Source: an uncultured Pseudomonadota bacterium (lineage in GTDB: Bacteria > Myxococcota_A > UBA796 > JAFGLY01). Taken from it: a stretch of DNA of 43,378 bases. The stretch lies in contig CALDOK010000069.1 in NCBI GenBank assembly GCA_937912125.1, positions 1 to 43,378 of the forward strand. Direction: 5' to 3'. Shown piece by piece: positions 30,653-39,159 of this stretch; the stretch's first letter is position 1, and every line of letters starts with the position of its first letter. Made by a program: the position numbers and the translations under genes. The notes under the pieces are model-generated. The model searched no databases. It was not told where the DNA came from and saw nothing but the letters and a program-made list of their open reading frames with translations.

Positions 30653-32046
30653 CAAGGCAGCAGGCGTCGGGCGCGGTGGGCTTGGGCGCGCCAACCGGCT
30701 GGGCGCGTCAGGGATCGGAGCACGGCGCGGCCGCGCCAGGGCTCCGCATAGAACCGGGCCCAGCCATAGTACTGCAGGCCGCGAAGGGCCCACCCGGGGA
30801 GCTCGTGGCGAAAGGGCTGGCGGCTGTAGTAGTCGTAGTCCCGGTGACTCGAAGAGAGGGAGACGCCCTGGTCCAACAGGCGCTGGTGCAGCGCGGTGCC
30901 GGGCAGGGGCACGCACAGGGAGAAGCTGGCATCGTGAGCGGGCGAGACCGCGGCCACCCGGATGGTCTCGAGCATCTCCTGCAGCCGCTCCCCCGGGGCG
31001 CCCAGCATCAGGAAGACGAAGCCGTGGGCCCCTGCGTCGGCGGCAAACCCCAGCGCGTCTCTCACCTGCTCCACCGTGGCGCCCTTGGCGTAGACGCCCT
31101 CACGGATACGGTCGGAGGCGGCCTCGAGCCCTACGCCCAGGCGACGCAGCCCAGCCTCCGCCATGGTGCGGACCAGATCGGCGTCCAGCACGTCGGCGCG
31201 GGAGGTGCAGCCCCAGGGCAGGCCCAGGCCCGAGGCGCGGTAGGCCTCGCAGAAGGCCCGGGTCCAGGCTGGCCGGGCGGTGAAGGTGTCGTCGGTGAAC
31301 CAGAAGCCCTGCACACGGTAGCGCCGCTGCAGGGCCTCGAGCTCGCAGACCAGGTGGGCTGGCGAGCGCTGCCGCAGGCGTCGTCCGAACAGCCGCTCGA
31401 GGGTGGGCTGGCAGAAGCTGCAGCGGTGGGGGCAGCCCCGGGAGGCGCACACATTGGCGCCGGTCAGGCCGGGGCGCAGGTGGTCCAGCTTGCCCCAGGC
31501 GGCGCTGTAGCGGCGCATGTCCAGCAGGTCCCAGGCGGGCAGCGGGAGCCGGTCCAGATCGGCCATGGGGGAGCGGGGCGGGCCGGAACACGGGCGCCCT
31601 TGGCCGTCGCGCCAGGCCACCCCCGCGGGGGGAACGCCCTGGTCGTGGGCCAGCCAGCGGGCCAGGAGATCCACCAGGCTGAGCTCCCCCTCGCCGAGCA
31701 CCACGGCGTCGATGCAAGGATGCTCGGCCAGCAGGGCGTGGGCATCCAGGGTGGGGTGGGGGCCGCCCAGCACCACCCTGGCGCCGGAGCGCGCGGCCAG
31801 CGCGGCGACGTCCAGGGCGTCGGGCATCATCAGGGTGGAGGCGCCGATGCCCACGAAGTCCGGGCGGAAGCGCTCGAGGAAGCGGTGGACCGGGGCCAGG
31901 CCGGGCTGGAAGCTGGCGTCGTGGATGGCCACCTGCACCGGGAGCTCTCGCCGCACCCATGCCGCCAGGCTGGCCAAGCCCACCGGAAGATCGCCGCTCG
32001 GGTAGCGAAAGCGGGGGTTGATCAGCGCCAGCTTGGGGCGGCTCAC
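30652..32046 (-). CDS. B12-binding radical SAM protein
   Basis: 464 residues from a GTG start at 32046. The start overlaps the stop of the carbamoyltransferase gene by GTGA, which decides the start. The B12-binding-like domain (LALINPRFRYPSGDLPVGLA, VVLGGPHPTLDAHALLAEH) is followed by the radical SAM motif CPHRCSFC near residue 200, FWFTDDTFTA, LGVGLEAASDRI and FLMLGAPGE. It is a paralogue in layout of the next gene, though sequence identity is modest. The pair plus a carbamoyltransferase looks like a small tailoring cassette. Confidence 0.92.
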   Translation of the reverse strand: MSRPKLALINPRFRYPSGDLPVGLASLAAWVRRELPVQVAIHDASFQPGLAPVHRFLERFRPDFVGIGASTLMMPDALDVAALAARSGARVVLGGPHPTLDAHALLAEHPCIDAVVLGEGELSLVDLLARWLAHDQGVPPAGVAWRDGQGRPCSGPPRSPMADLDRLPLPAWDLLDMRRYSAAWGKLDHLRPGLTGANVCASRGCPHRCSFCQPTLERLFGRRLRQRSPAHLVCELEALQRRYRVQGFWFTDDTFTARPAWTRAFCEAYRASGLGLPWGCTSRADVLDADLVRTMAEAGLRRLGVGLEAASDRIREGVYAKGATVEQVRDALGFAADAGAHGFVFLMLGAPGERLQEMLETIRVAAVSPAHDASFSLCVPLPGTALHQRLLDQGVSLSSSHRDYDYYSRQPFRHELPGWALRGLQYYGWARFYAEPWRGRAVLRSLTRPAGWRAQAHRARRLLP

Positions 32047-33857
32047 GCTCGCTCCCCGCCCTCTGGCTGTGCAGCCAGGCGGTCGCCCAGCACCAGCAGA
32101 TCGATGCCCGCCTGGCGCCACGAGGCCACCGCGCTCCGGGGGCCCTCCACGATGGGCTCCTCGTGGAGGTTGAAGCTGGTGTTGATGAGCGCGGGGATCT
32201 CGCGGCCCCGCTGGGCGGTGAGGTGGCGGTAGGCTCGCAGCACCGCGTACAGGAAGGGGTGGCTGTGGGCCTGCACGAGCTGCGGGCGCACCGAGCCGTC
32301 GGTGTGTACCGCCGCTGGGCAGCGCTCCACCAGCTCGGCGCTGGCGGCCACGTTGACGGTCATGAAGGCCGCGGCCTGGCGCACCGGCTCCAGGTCAAGC
32401 AGCCAGCGGGAGGCGTCGTGGTCGAGCAGGATGGGCGCGAAGGGCATGAAGGTGGAGCGGTCCAGGCAGCGGTTGAGGCGATCGGAGCTGGCGCGCTCCA
32501 CGGCGGGAGCCAGGATGGTGCGGTGCCCCAGGGCCCGGGGGCCGAACTCCATCCGTCCCTGGTAGACCGCCACGATGCGGCCTCGAGCCAGGGCCTGGGC
32601 GATCCGCTCCGCCAGATCGGCGGGGCGGTCCACGCGGATCCCGTGGGTCTCGAGATCGTGGGCCGCGGCGTCCATGGCGGCATCGTCAGGCTCGGGGCCC
32701 AGGAAGACATGATCGAGCCGTGGGGGCATTGCTGCGCCCAGCTGCAGGGCCCGGGTCAGGGCGGCGCCCACCGCCAGCCCTCCATCGCCCATGTTGGGGA
32801 AGATGTGCAGCGCTCCCACGCCGGGCAGCGCGGCCAGGCTGGCGTTCAGCTTGACGTTGCCGAACAGGCCTCCTGCCAGGGCCAGGTGGCTCAGCCCTGT
32901 GCGCCTGACCCAGTGGTCCACGACGGCGCAGACGTCCTGCTCCACTCCCCGCTGCAGCCAGGCGCACACGTCTTCCCGTCGGCACCGCTCGAGGGGGGCG
33001 AGCCAGGCCTGCTGCCCGGCACCCAGCCGCTGGGTGAAGCTGCGGTGGTGGGGTGGGCCCTGGAAGGGGAAGGGTAGGGCCACCGCGTCGGGGTCTCCGT
33101 GGGCCGCGAGCCCCATCAGCTTGCCTTCGTGGCGGAAGGGCTCGAAGCCCAGCAGGCCGGTGATGGTGGCGTAGAGCAGGCCATAGCTGTGGGGAAAGGG
33201 CATGGCGCCCAGGCGCTCCAGGCGCCCGCCTAGGCCGCGGTACACCGCCAGGCACAGGCCGTCGCCGAGCCCATCAGCGGTGACCACCAGGGCCTGATCC
33301 CAGCCGCTGGTGAGCAGGGCGCTGGCGGCGTGGGCCTGGTGGTGGTCGATGATGTGGATGCCCCCCGGCGGCCGCATGCCCGCCTGGCGCGCCAGGACCG
33401 GGGCCAACATGGCGGCGACGACGCGCCCGCTTCGAGAGTCCGATCGCAGCCGAGGGAAGGGGCTGTCGAACTGCAGCCAGGCATCCAGGCGCTGGCGTAT
33501 GCCGGAGCCTTCGCTGTAGAAGCGACCGCTCTCGAGGTGCCACGCGCTCTGGAGGGGGCGCACCAGGCGCAGCCCCGGGTTGGGGTTGGCCACACCGCCG
33601 AAGCACAGGCTGTGGACGTCGCGGGGCCGCAACCCGGCGTGATCCAGGCAGGCTTGGATGGCTCGGGCGGGCCAACCCCCGGCACCCTTCCTGCGCGAGA
33701 AGCGCTCCTCGGAACAGGCGGCGCTGATCTCGCCGTCCACCACCAGCGCCGCGCTGGCATCATGGGTGCCGTCGAAGATGCCGAGGATGGGTGGGGGCGT
33801 GCGGGTCAGGGTGAGCCCAGGGGCGCAGGGAATACGACGGGGCGGACGCTGAAACAT
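32043..33857 (-). CDS. Carbamoyltransferase (NodU/CmcH/TobZ family)
   Basis: 604 residues. The N-terminal Kae1-like ATPase fold has GTHDASAALVVDG, CSEERFSRRKG, a metal-binding IDHHQAHAASALL and TADGLGDGLCLAV. The C-terminal domain has YQGRMEFGPRALGHRTILA and the final ALINTSFNLHEEPIV block. Family enzymes use carbamoyl phosphate and ATP to O-carbamoylate Nod factors, aminoglycosides or cephalosporins. It heads the cassette with the two radical SAM genes and starts 40 bases after the arylsulfotransferase-like gene stop. The product to be carbamoylated is unknown. Confidence 0.93.
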   Translation of the reverse strand: MFQRPPRRIPCAPGLTLTRTPPPILGIFDGTHDASAALVVDGEISAACSEERFSRRKGAGGWPARAIQACLDHAGLRPRDVHSLCFGGVANPNPGLRLVRPLQSAWHLESGRFYSEGSGIRQRLDAWLQFDSPFPRLRSDSRSGRVVAAMLAPVLARQAGMRPPGGIHIIDHHQAHAASALLTSGWDQALVVTADGLGDGLCLAVYRGLGGRLERLGAMPFPHSYGLLYATITGLLGFEPFRHEGKLMGLAAHGDPDAVALPFPFQGPPHHRSFTQRLGAGQQAWLAPLERCRREDVCAWLQRGVEQDVCAVVDHWVRRTGLSHLALAGGLFGNVKLNASLAALPGVGALHIFPNMGDGGLAVGAALTRALQLGAAMPPRLDHVFLGPEPDDAAMDAAAHDLETHGIRVDRPADLAERIAQALARGRIVAVYQGRMEFGPRALGHRTILAPAVERASSDRLNRCLDRSTFMPFAPILLDHDASRWLLDLEPVRQAAAFMTVNVAASAELVERCPAAVHTDGSVRPQLVQAHSHPFLYAVLRAYRHLTAQRGREIPALINTSFNLHEEPIVEGPRSAVASWRQAGIDLLVLGDRLAAQPEGGERA

Positions 33858-33897
33858 AGCCCGTCGGGGCCCTGGCCCGGGCGCCGCGACCGAGGCT

Positions 33898-35283
33898 TCA
33901 GTTGCCTTCGTAGAAGCTGGACACAGGCCGCACCCGCACCATGGCGGCGCCCATCAAGCCCTCGAGCTCCCAGGCCAGCTCGCCGCTGGGCGTGACCTCG
34001 CGGCAGATGCTCGAGAAGCCCCAGTTGATCATGGTGTTGCCGTTGGCCATGCGTCGGACCTGGCCCTCGGCGATGCTGTCGATGTCGGCGTCCTTGCCGT
34101 AGGACCAGACCTCGTTGAGCTCGCCGCCCTGGAGGGCATACTCGATGCCGATGATCACCGACTCGTCGGGGTGAAGGTCGTCAGCCACGTAGCGGGTGGT
34201 CATCAGCATGTTGCCGGTGTCGGTCCAGTGGGCATCGTGCTGGAAGTAGAGCTCGGGGCTGCCCGCCGCGACGGGGACATCAGCATCGCGGCCGAAGTCC
34301 CGCAGGACCTGGCCGGTGCTGCCGTCGATCTCGATCACCGCCCGGGCGTAGGCGGCGGAGAGCAGGAAGGTGTCGTCCTCGGGGTACCAGAACAGGCCGT
34401 TGGCGTGGGTCCAGTCGGGGATGTTGCCGTAGAAGGGCACGGCCCACTGGGACACCGCGACCTCGCCGTCCCAGTCGTCCCAGGTGTTGAAGACCTCCTG
34501 GGTGCTGCCGTCTTCTTCGAGCACGACGATGGCGTCGCCCACGATCGCCGTGGGCTCGGGGGCGCCCGGGAGCTGGTAGTCCCGCATGTCTGCGGCCACG
34601 TAGGCGTAGCGCCCGTCGCCCAGCTGAGTGAAGGCGTGGTGGTGCAGGGGGGCGGGCCGCTCGTCGATGAGCTCGCCGGTGAGCGAGACGCGGAAGATCG
34701 TGTTGTAGCCTTCGGGATCGTCGATGTCGGCGGTGAAGCGGTTGTAGATGAGATCGTTCCCGTCGACCGCGAACTGCACGTCCCCGAACACCGGGGCACC
34801 CAGGCTGACGGAGGACTCGAGCTCGCGGTACCAGACGACATTGCCCTCGCGGTCCACCACCAGGATGGCGCTCAGGCTGCCCACCAGCAGCGCCATCATG
34901 TAGGGCTCGGACGAGGTCAGCGAGGTGTCGTTGACGGTGACGGTGACGTCGGGCAGCTCGGAGGGCAGGCCCAGGTTCGCGGTCTCGCCCTGGACCGCGT
35001 ACTCCACGCCGTCGATCTCGGTGACGGCCCGGTAGTAGACCGTGGACAGGGGGGGCAGGCCGAACAGGGGGAAGTGGTGATCGGTGCCCGCCTGGGCGGA
35101 GACCGAGGTGATCAACCCGTAGTCTTCGGTGGTGCCGAACTCGACCCAGGAGATCCCCGGCTCGGAGGTGGCCCAGGTGAGCTCGACGACCGTGGCGGTG
35201 GTCTCGTTGACGGTGGCGGTCACGTCGAGGCTCGGGCCTCGGCATGCAGAGATCAGGAGCGTGAGGGCGACCAGGGAGCGCAC
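33898..35283 (-). CDS. Arylsulfotransferase-like lipoprotein
   Basis: 461 residues from GTG 35283, which has GAGG six bases upstream and places the lipobox LTLLISAC (Cys14) correctly. Residues ~20-110 look like a fibronectin-type module (TWATSEPGISWVEFGTT, STVYYRAVTE). The remainder matches the bacterial arylsulfotransferase (ASST) propeller: HHHAFTQLGDGRYAYVA, DWTHANGLFWYPEDDTFL and YFQHDAHWTDTGNMLM carry the conserved His residues. ASST enzymes move sulfate between phenolic esters in the periplasm without PAPS. Activity cannot be proved from sequence. The gene is divergent from a sulfatase-like gene across a 78-base spacer. A much longer upstream open frame is antisense to two real genes and is not used. 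Confidence 0.85.
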   Translation of the reverse strand: MRSLVALTLLISACRGPSLDVTATVNETTATVVELTWATSEPGISWVEFGTTEDYGLITSVSAQAGTDHHFPLFGLPPLSTVYYRAVTEIDGVEYAVQGETANLGLPSELPDVTVTVNDTSLTSSEPYMMALLVGSLSAILVVDREGNVVWYRELESSVSLGAPVFGDVQFAVDGNDLIYNRFTADIDDPEGYNTIFRVSLTGELIDERPAPLHHHAFTQLGDGRYAYVAADMRDYQLPGAPEPTAIVGDAIVVLEEDGSTQEVFNTWDDWDGEVAVSQWAVPFYGNIPDWTHANGLFWYPEDDTFLLSAAYARAVIEIDGSTGQVLRDFGRDADVPVAAGSPELYFQHDAHWTDTGNMLMTTRYVADDLHPDESVIIGIEYALQGGELNEVWSYGKDADIDSIAEGQVRRMANGNTMINWGFSSICREVTPSGELAWELEGLMGAAMVRVRPVSSFYEGN

Positions 35284-35361
35284 GGCGGGCCTCGACTTTC
35301 GGGAGGGGAGGGGGACCTGTTTAGCACGCGAGAATTGCGTCAGCGCCCGATTTTTTTGACG

Positions 35362-36888
35362 ATGGGGGCTGAAGGTGCCATCTTGGGGCCCGTGAATATT
35401 CCCCCCCTTCTTTCTGCCCTGCGGCCCACCCTGTCGCTCCGTTCCCTCTCCGTGGTTCCGGTCGTCCTCGTGGCGTCCCTGTCGAGCTGCCAGTGCCGTC
35501 AGGGGGTGGACGACTCGCAGCTGGCGGACACCCAGCTGGCCTGGGAGCCAGCCCAGACGGTGGTCCTGATCACCATCGACTCCTTGAGCCCTCGCATTCT
35601 GCTGGGCGAGACCTGGGACTGGGAGGTGGCTCCCACGCTGCACGGCGTCTTCGACGAGTCGGTGCTGCTGCCCAATGTGCTCACTCCCGCAGGGGTGACC
35701 CGGCCCGCCCTCGCTTCGGTGCTCACCGGGCTGTACCCGCAGCAGCACGGCGCTCGCACCAACTCCGCCGAGCTGCGCGCCGGCACCAGCCTGCTGCGAC
35801 GCTTTCGGGACGAAGGCTACACCAGCTACGGGTTCTCCTCGAACCAGTGCCCGCTGATCCGGGACGGCGACACGGACGAGTACCTCTGCACCTGGAACGA
35901 CGAGCTCACCGGGACCTACAACCTGGAGGAGCGGGATCAGCTCCTGGTGGACGGCCTCATCGAACGGCTCACCCTGCAGCCCGCCGACGATCCCATGTTC
36001 CTGTGGCTGCACGTCAACAACGTGCACCACCCCTACATGGCGGATCGGGATCTGGCCGAGGAGTACTACGGCGGCGCCTACATGGGCTTCCTCAACCCCG
36101 GCGACGACGACATGGTGGCCGACGTCACCCTGGGGCAGATCGGCTACACCGCGGACGAGCGGCGCTACCTCGAGGCCAACTACGCCGCCCAGCTCACCCA
36201 GACCGACGCCATGATCGGCGATGTCCTGCAGACCCTGCGCGACCTGGGACGCTACGACGACGCCATCATCGTCCTGGGGGCGGACCACGGCGAAGAGCTC
36301 GCGGAGCGCCAGGACGTCGACTACTTCTGGCACGGCTGCTCCCCCTACAACAGCGTGCTGCGGGTGGTCTACTCCCTGCGCGCGCCGGGGCGGATCCAGG
36401 GTGGGCAGGTGCTGGACGGGTGGGTCAGCAGCACCGACCTGGCCCCCACCATCGTGGAGCTGGCCTCGAGCTTCCGGTGGGCCGGCGAGAAGGCCGGCAG
36501 CTCCCTGGTCCCCTACCTCACGGGGGGGGCCGCGCCCGACGCCCCGGTCTACTCGGGCCGCGGCACTGGCACCGCGGTGATGATCCAGCAGGACTTCAAG
36601 TACCTGCTCGCCGATGCCGAGGAGTACAGCTCCTGCGAGCCCTACTCGGGCTCGAAGCAGGGCTACGCCAGCAGGCTCGAAGAGCTGTACAATCTGTCGG
36701 TGGACGGCGCCGAGGAGATCGACCTCATCAGCAGCGAGCCCGAGCGCGTGGTCGCCATGCACACCACCATGTGTGAGTGGATGGTGGACGTGGGCTGGGT
36801 CTCCTCCGAGCAGGCCGACGACAACCTCCTGTTCTCGGAGTGCGAGGTCTGGCTGTGCGAGGTCGGCTCCGAGTACTGCACGGACTGA
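35362..36888 (+). CDS. Sulfatase-like lipoprotein (alkaline phosphatase superfamily) with Thr at the nucleophile position
   Basis: 508 residues from ATG 35362; GTG 35392, 10 codons in, gives a better lipoprotein signal and is a real alternative. The lipobox VASLSSC places Cys43 (Cys33 for the inner start). Metal-binding TIDSLSP (Asp73) and GADHGEEL are typical of the superfamily. The nucleophile region reads GVTRPALASVLTGLYP: in the sulfatase motif C/S-x-P-x-R the first position is Thr113 and the Arg is Leu, so formylglycine formation is unlikely. Thr nucleophiles occur in phosphotransferase-type members such as LtaS and EptA. It may be a phosphodiesterase, phosphotransferase or non-canonical sulfatase. 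No membrane domain beyond the signal. Confidence 0.85.
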   Translation: MGAEGAILGPVNIPPLLSALRPTLSLRSLSVVPVVLVASLSSCQCRQGVDDSQLADTQLAWEPAQTVVLITIDSLSPRILLGETWDWEVAPTLHGVFDESVLLPNVLTPAGVTRPALASVLTGLYPQQHGARTNSAELRAGTSLLRRFRDEGYTSYGFSSNQCPLIRDGDTDEYLCTWNDELTGTYNLEERDQLLVDGLIERLTLQPADDPMFLWLHVNNVHHPYMADRDLAEEYYGGAYMGFLNPGDDDMVADVTLGQIGYTADERRYLEANYAAQLTQTDAMIGDVLQTLRDLGRYDDAIIVLGADHGEELAERQDVDYFWHGCSPYNSVLRVVYSLRAPGRIQGGQVLDGWVSSTDLAPTIVELASSFRWAGEKAGSSLVPYLTGGAAPDAPVYSGRGTGTAVMIQQDFKYLLADAEEYSSCEPYSGSKQGYASRLEELYNLSVDGAEEIDLISSEPERVVAMHTTMCEWMVDVGWVSSEQADDNLLFSECEVWLCEVGSEYCTD

Positions 36889-36954
36889 TCTCCGCTCGCT
36901 GGCTTCCACGGGCCAGGCTCCCTGCCTGTTCGGGGACCGGGTTACGACGGACCC

Positions 36955-39153
36955 ATGACCACGGACCTCCCGCGCCGCGTCCGCCGCATCCTGCTGGGCA
37001 CCCTGCTGGTCGCTGCGCTCGATGCGCTGGTCCTGGTGCCCGCGGCGCTCTCCAGCCGCATGGTCATCCCCAGCTGGAAGAAAGGGCCCCTGATCGACCC
37101 GGCGGCGCCCTACTCGCCCGAGAACGCGCTGGTGCTGGCGGCGGTGGCGGCCTGTGTCGCGCTGGACGTCTACATCGTCGGCCTGTTCCTGGTCCGGCGT
37201 CGCTTCGGCAAGCGCCCGTGGGTGCCCGCGGCCTTGCTGGTGCTGGCGCTGCTGGCCGCCGAGGGGTCCATGCGGGCCTGGCTGGCCGTGGACATGGTCA
37301 CCTACTTCCGTCCCCATCCCACCCTGCACTGGCAGGTCCGGCCTGGGCTCGATCGGTTCCAGAACAACAAGGATCCGGGGCTGCTCACCACCAACGGCGA
37401 CGGCATGCGCGAGGTCGACTCGCCCCGCCGCAAGGCCTCCGGCGAGTACCGCATCCTGGTGCTGGGCGACTCCTCGAACTTCGGCCAGGGCGTCGAGGGC
37501 GACCAGATGTGGTCGTCGGTGCTCGAGGGCCTGCTGGCGGCGGAGCTGCCCGACGCCCAGATCCAGGTCCTCAACGGGGCCTGTCCCGGGTGGACCACCT
37601 ACCAGGCCCTCGTGTTTCTGGACGAGATCGGCCTGGACTACCAGCCCGACATGGTCATCGCCGGCTTCAACAACGATCCCGGCCCTGACTATCTGGGCGA
37701 CGCGCAGCGCCTGACCCCCGAGCCCATCCGCACCCTCAACGGCTGGCTGTGGCGCTCCGAGGTCTACCTGCTCGCCCGCGAAGCCGTGCTCGCCTCGGCG
37801 CGGCGCCTGCAGCCCGTGGCCTACCAGCACTACTCCGCCCGCGCGGCCGGGCAGGAGCCCACCTACGGCAAGCTGGCGCAGGGCGAGGCCGCGGCCCTGG
37901 TGCCCAGGGTGCCCATGCAAGACTTCCTGGCCAACCTCGAGGCGCTGGACCGCTTGGGGCAGGAGCGGGGCTTCGAGTTCGTCTGGATCAACATGCCCAT
38001 CAACCGGTCCCTGCCCGATCTGGTGGAGCGCTACGTCAACCCCGCCTACCGCAGCGCCGCCGCCCGGCTGGCCGAGGAACAGGGCATCCCGGTGGTGGAC
38101 GTGGACGCCAGCTTCCAGAAGCTCCGCCCGGGGGCGCTGCACCTCACCGGACACGTCTTCCATCCCAGCGCCAGGGGGCATGCCGCCATGGCGCGCCAGG
38201 TGGCGGACGGGCTGCTGCAGGGCGGGCTGCTCCCAGGGACCGAGGCTCCCGAGTCATCCGGCGTCCAGGGCGGCCCCGCCGTGCCCGGCCGGCTTCGCTT
38301 CGGCTGCTCCTCCCTCACGCCGATCCATGCCCACGTGGCGGCCGTGCTCAGGGAGCATCCAGAGCTGGCCGAGGCGGCGGGGCTGGAGCTCGTGCTCGAG
38401 CTGTACCGCTCGGGCAAGGACCAGGGCCGCGATGTGAGCGCAGGCAGCCTGGACGCCTTCTTCACCTGCGGCGTGCCCGCGGCCCACATGCTGGCCGGTC
38501 CCCATCCTGCGCGTGTGGTGGCTTCGCCTGGTGAGCTGGGCCGCATCGCCGTGGTGGCCCGGGCGGATCGGGCCCGGCGCCTGCAGGACCTGTCCGGCGC
38601 CCGCGTGGGGATGGTCGAGGGCTCCACCCCGGCCATGTACTGGGAAGACTGGGACCGGGGCTTGGACGTCACGCTGGTCCCGCTGGGCACCGAGGAGCTG
38701 GGCGACGCCCTGATCCGCGGGCAGGTGGACGCCGCCGTGGCCTGGGACCCCTGGGTGGAGCGCTGGCTCCAGGAAGCCCCTGACCAGCTGGTGGTGGTGG
38801 CGGAGAGGCCCTTCTGGTCGCTGCTGGCCCTGTCCCTGGAGTGGGCCCAGGCCGACCCTACCCAGGCCCGCGCGGCGGCAGAGCTGGTGCAGCGCGCCCT
38901 CGAGCTGGCCGCGGCGGACCGCGAGCACTACGACGCGGTGGTCGCCGAGCTCTCGGGCTGGCCCCTCGAGGTCGTGCGGGCGGTGGCCGATCGCAACGCC
39001 ATCCTCTCCGGGCGCCCTGGAGCTGGGCTGGGCATCGGCGAAGACGCCGCTGTGGAGCTGCGGCGTTCGGCCCGCTTCGCCCACGGTCCCGGGGCCGAAG
39101 ACCGGCCGTGGATGGCTCCGGAGCTGCTCGAGGAGGCGCCCCGCGAGCGCTGA
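36955..39153 (+). CDS. Membrane SGNH hydrolase fused to SsuA/NMT1-like solute-binding domain
   Basis: 732 residues. Three hydrophobic segments lie within the first 112 residues. Residues ~165-415 are an SGNH/GDSL hydrolase: ILVLGDSSNFGQGV (Ser173), NGACPGWTTYQ (Gly/Asn block) and GHVFHPSARGHAAMA with His403; the usual Asp of the DxxH pair is His400 here. From ~430 to 700 is a periplasmic binding-protein fold of the NMT1/SsuA/TauA type: RLRFGCSSLTPIHAHVA, AGSLDAFFTCGVPAAHM, LSGARVGMVEGSTPAMYWED and LIRGQVDAAVAWDPWVE. No ABC permease or ATPase genes are adjacent. Start 66 bases after the sulfatase-like gene, same strand. The fusion is one uninterrupted frame; its ligand is unknown, but sulfonates or thiamine precursors are bound by relatives. 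Confidence 0.88.
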   Translation: MTTDLPRRVRRILLGTLLVAALDALVLVPAALSSRMVIPSWKKGPLIDPAAPYSPENALVLAAVAACVALDVYIVGLFLVRRRFGKRPWVPAALLVLALLAAEGSMRAWLAVDMVTYFRPHPTLHWQVRPGLDRFQNNKDPGLLTTNGDGMREVDSPRRKASGEYRILVLGDSSNFGQGVEGDQMWSSVLEGLLAAELPDAQIQVLNGACPGWTTYQALVFLDEIGLDYQPDMVIAGFNNDPGPDYLGDAQRLTPEPIRTLNGWLWRSEVYLLAREAVLASARRLQPVAYQHYSARAAGQEPTYGKLAQGEAAALVPRVPMQDFLANLEALDRLGQERGFEFVWINMPINRSLPDLVERYVNPAYRSAAARLAEEQGIPVVDVDASFQKLRPGALHLTGHVFHPSARGHAAMARQVADGLLQGGLLPGTEAPESSGVQGGPAVPGRLRFGCSSLTPIHAHVAAVLREHPELAEAAGLELVLELYRSGKDQGRDVSAGSLDAFFTCGVPAAHMLAGPHPARVVASPGELGRIAVVARADRARRLQDLSGARVGMVEGSTPAMYWEDWDRGLDVTLVPLGTEELGDALIRGQVDAAVAWDPWVERWLQEAPDQLVVVAERPFWSLLALSLEWAQADPTQARAAAELVQRALELAAADREHYDAVVAELSGWPLEVVRAVADRNAILSGRPGAGLGIGEDAAVELRRSARFAHGPGAEDRPWMAPELLEEAPRER

Positions 39154-39159
39154 ACCGGA

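Noticed and set aside
35284..38181. Upstream extension of the arylsulfotransferase-like frame on the minus strand
   Set aside because: It is antisense to the sulfatase-like and SGNH-fusion genes. The lipoprotein signal at GTG 35283 fixes the true start.
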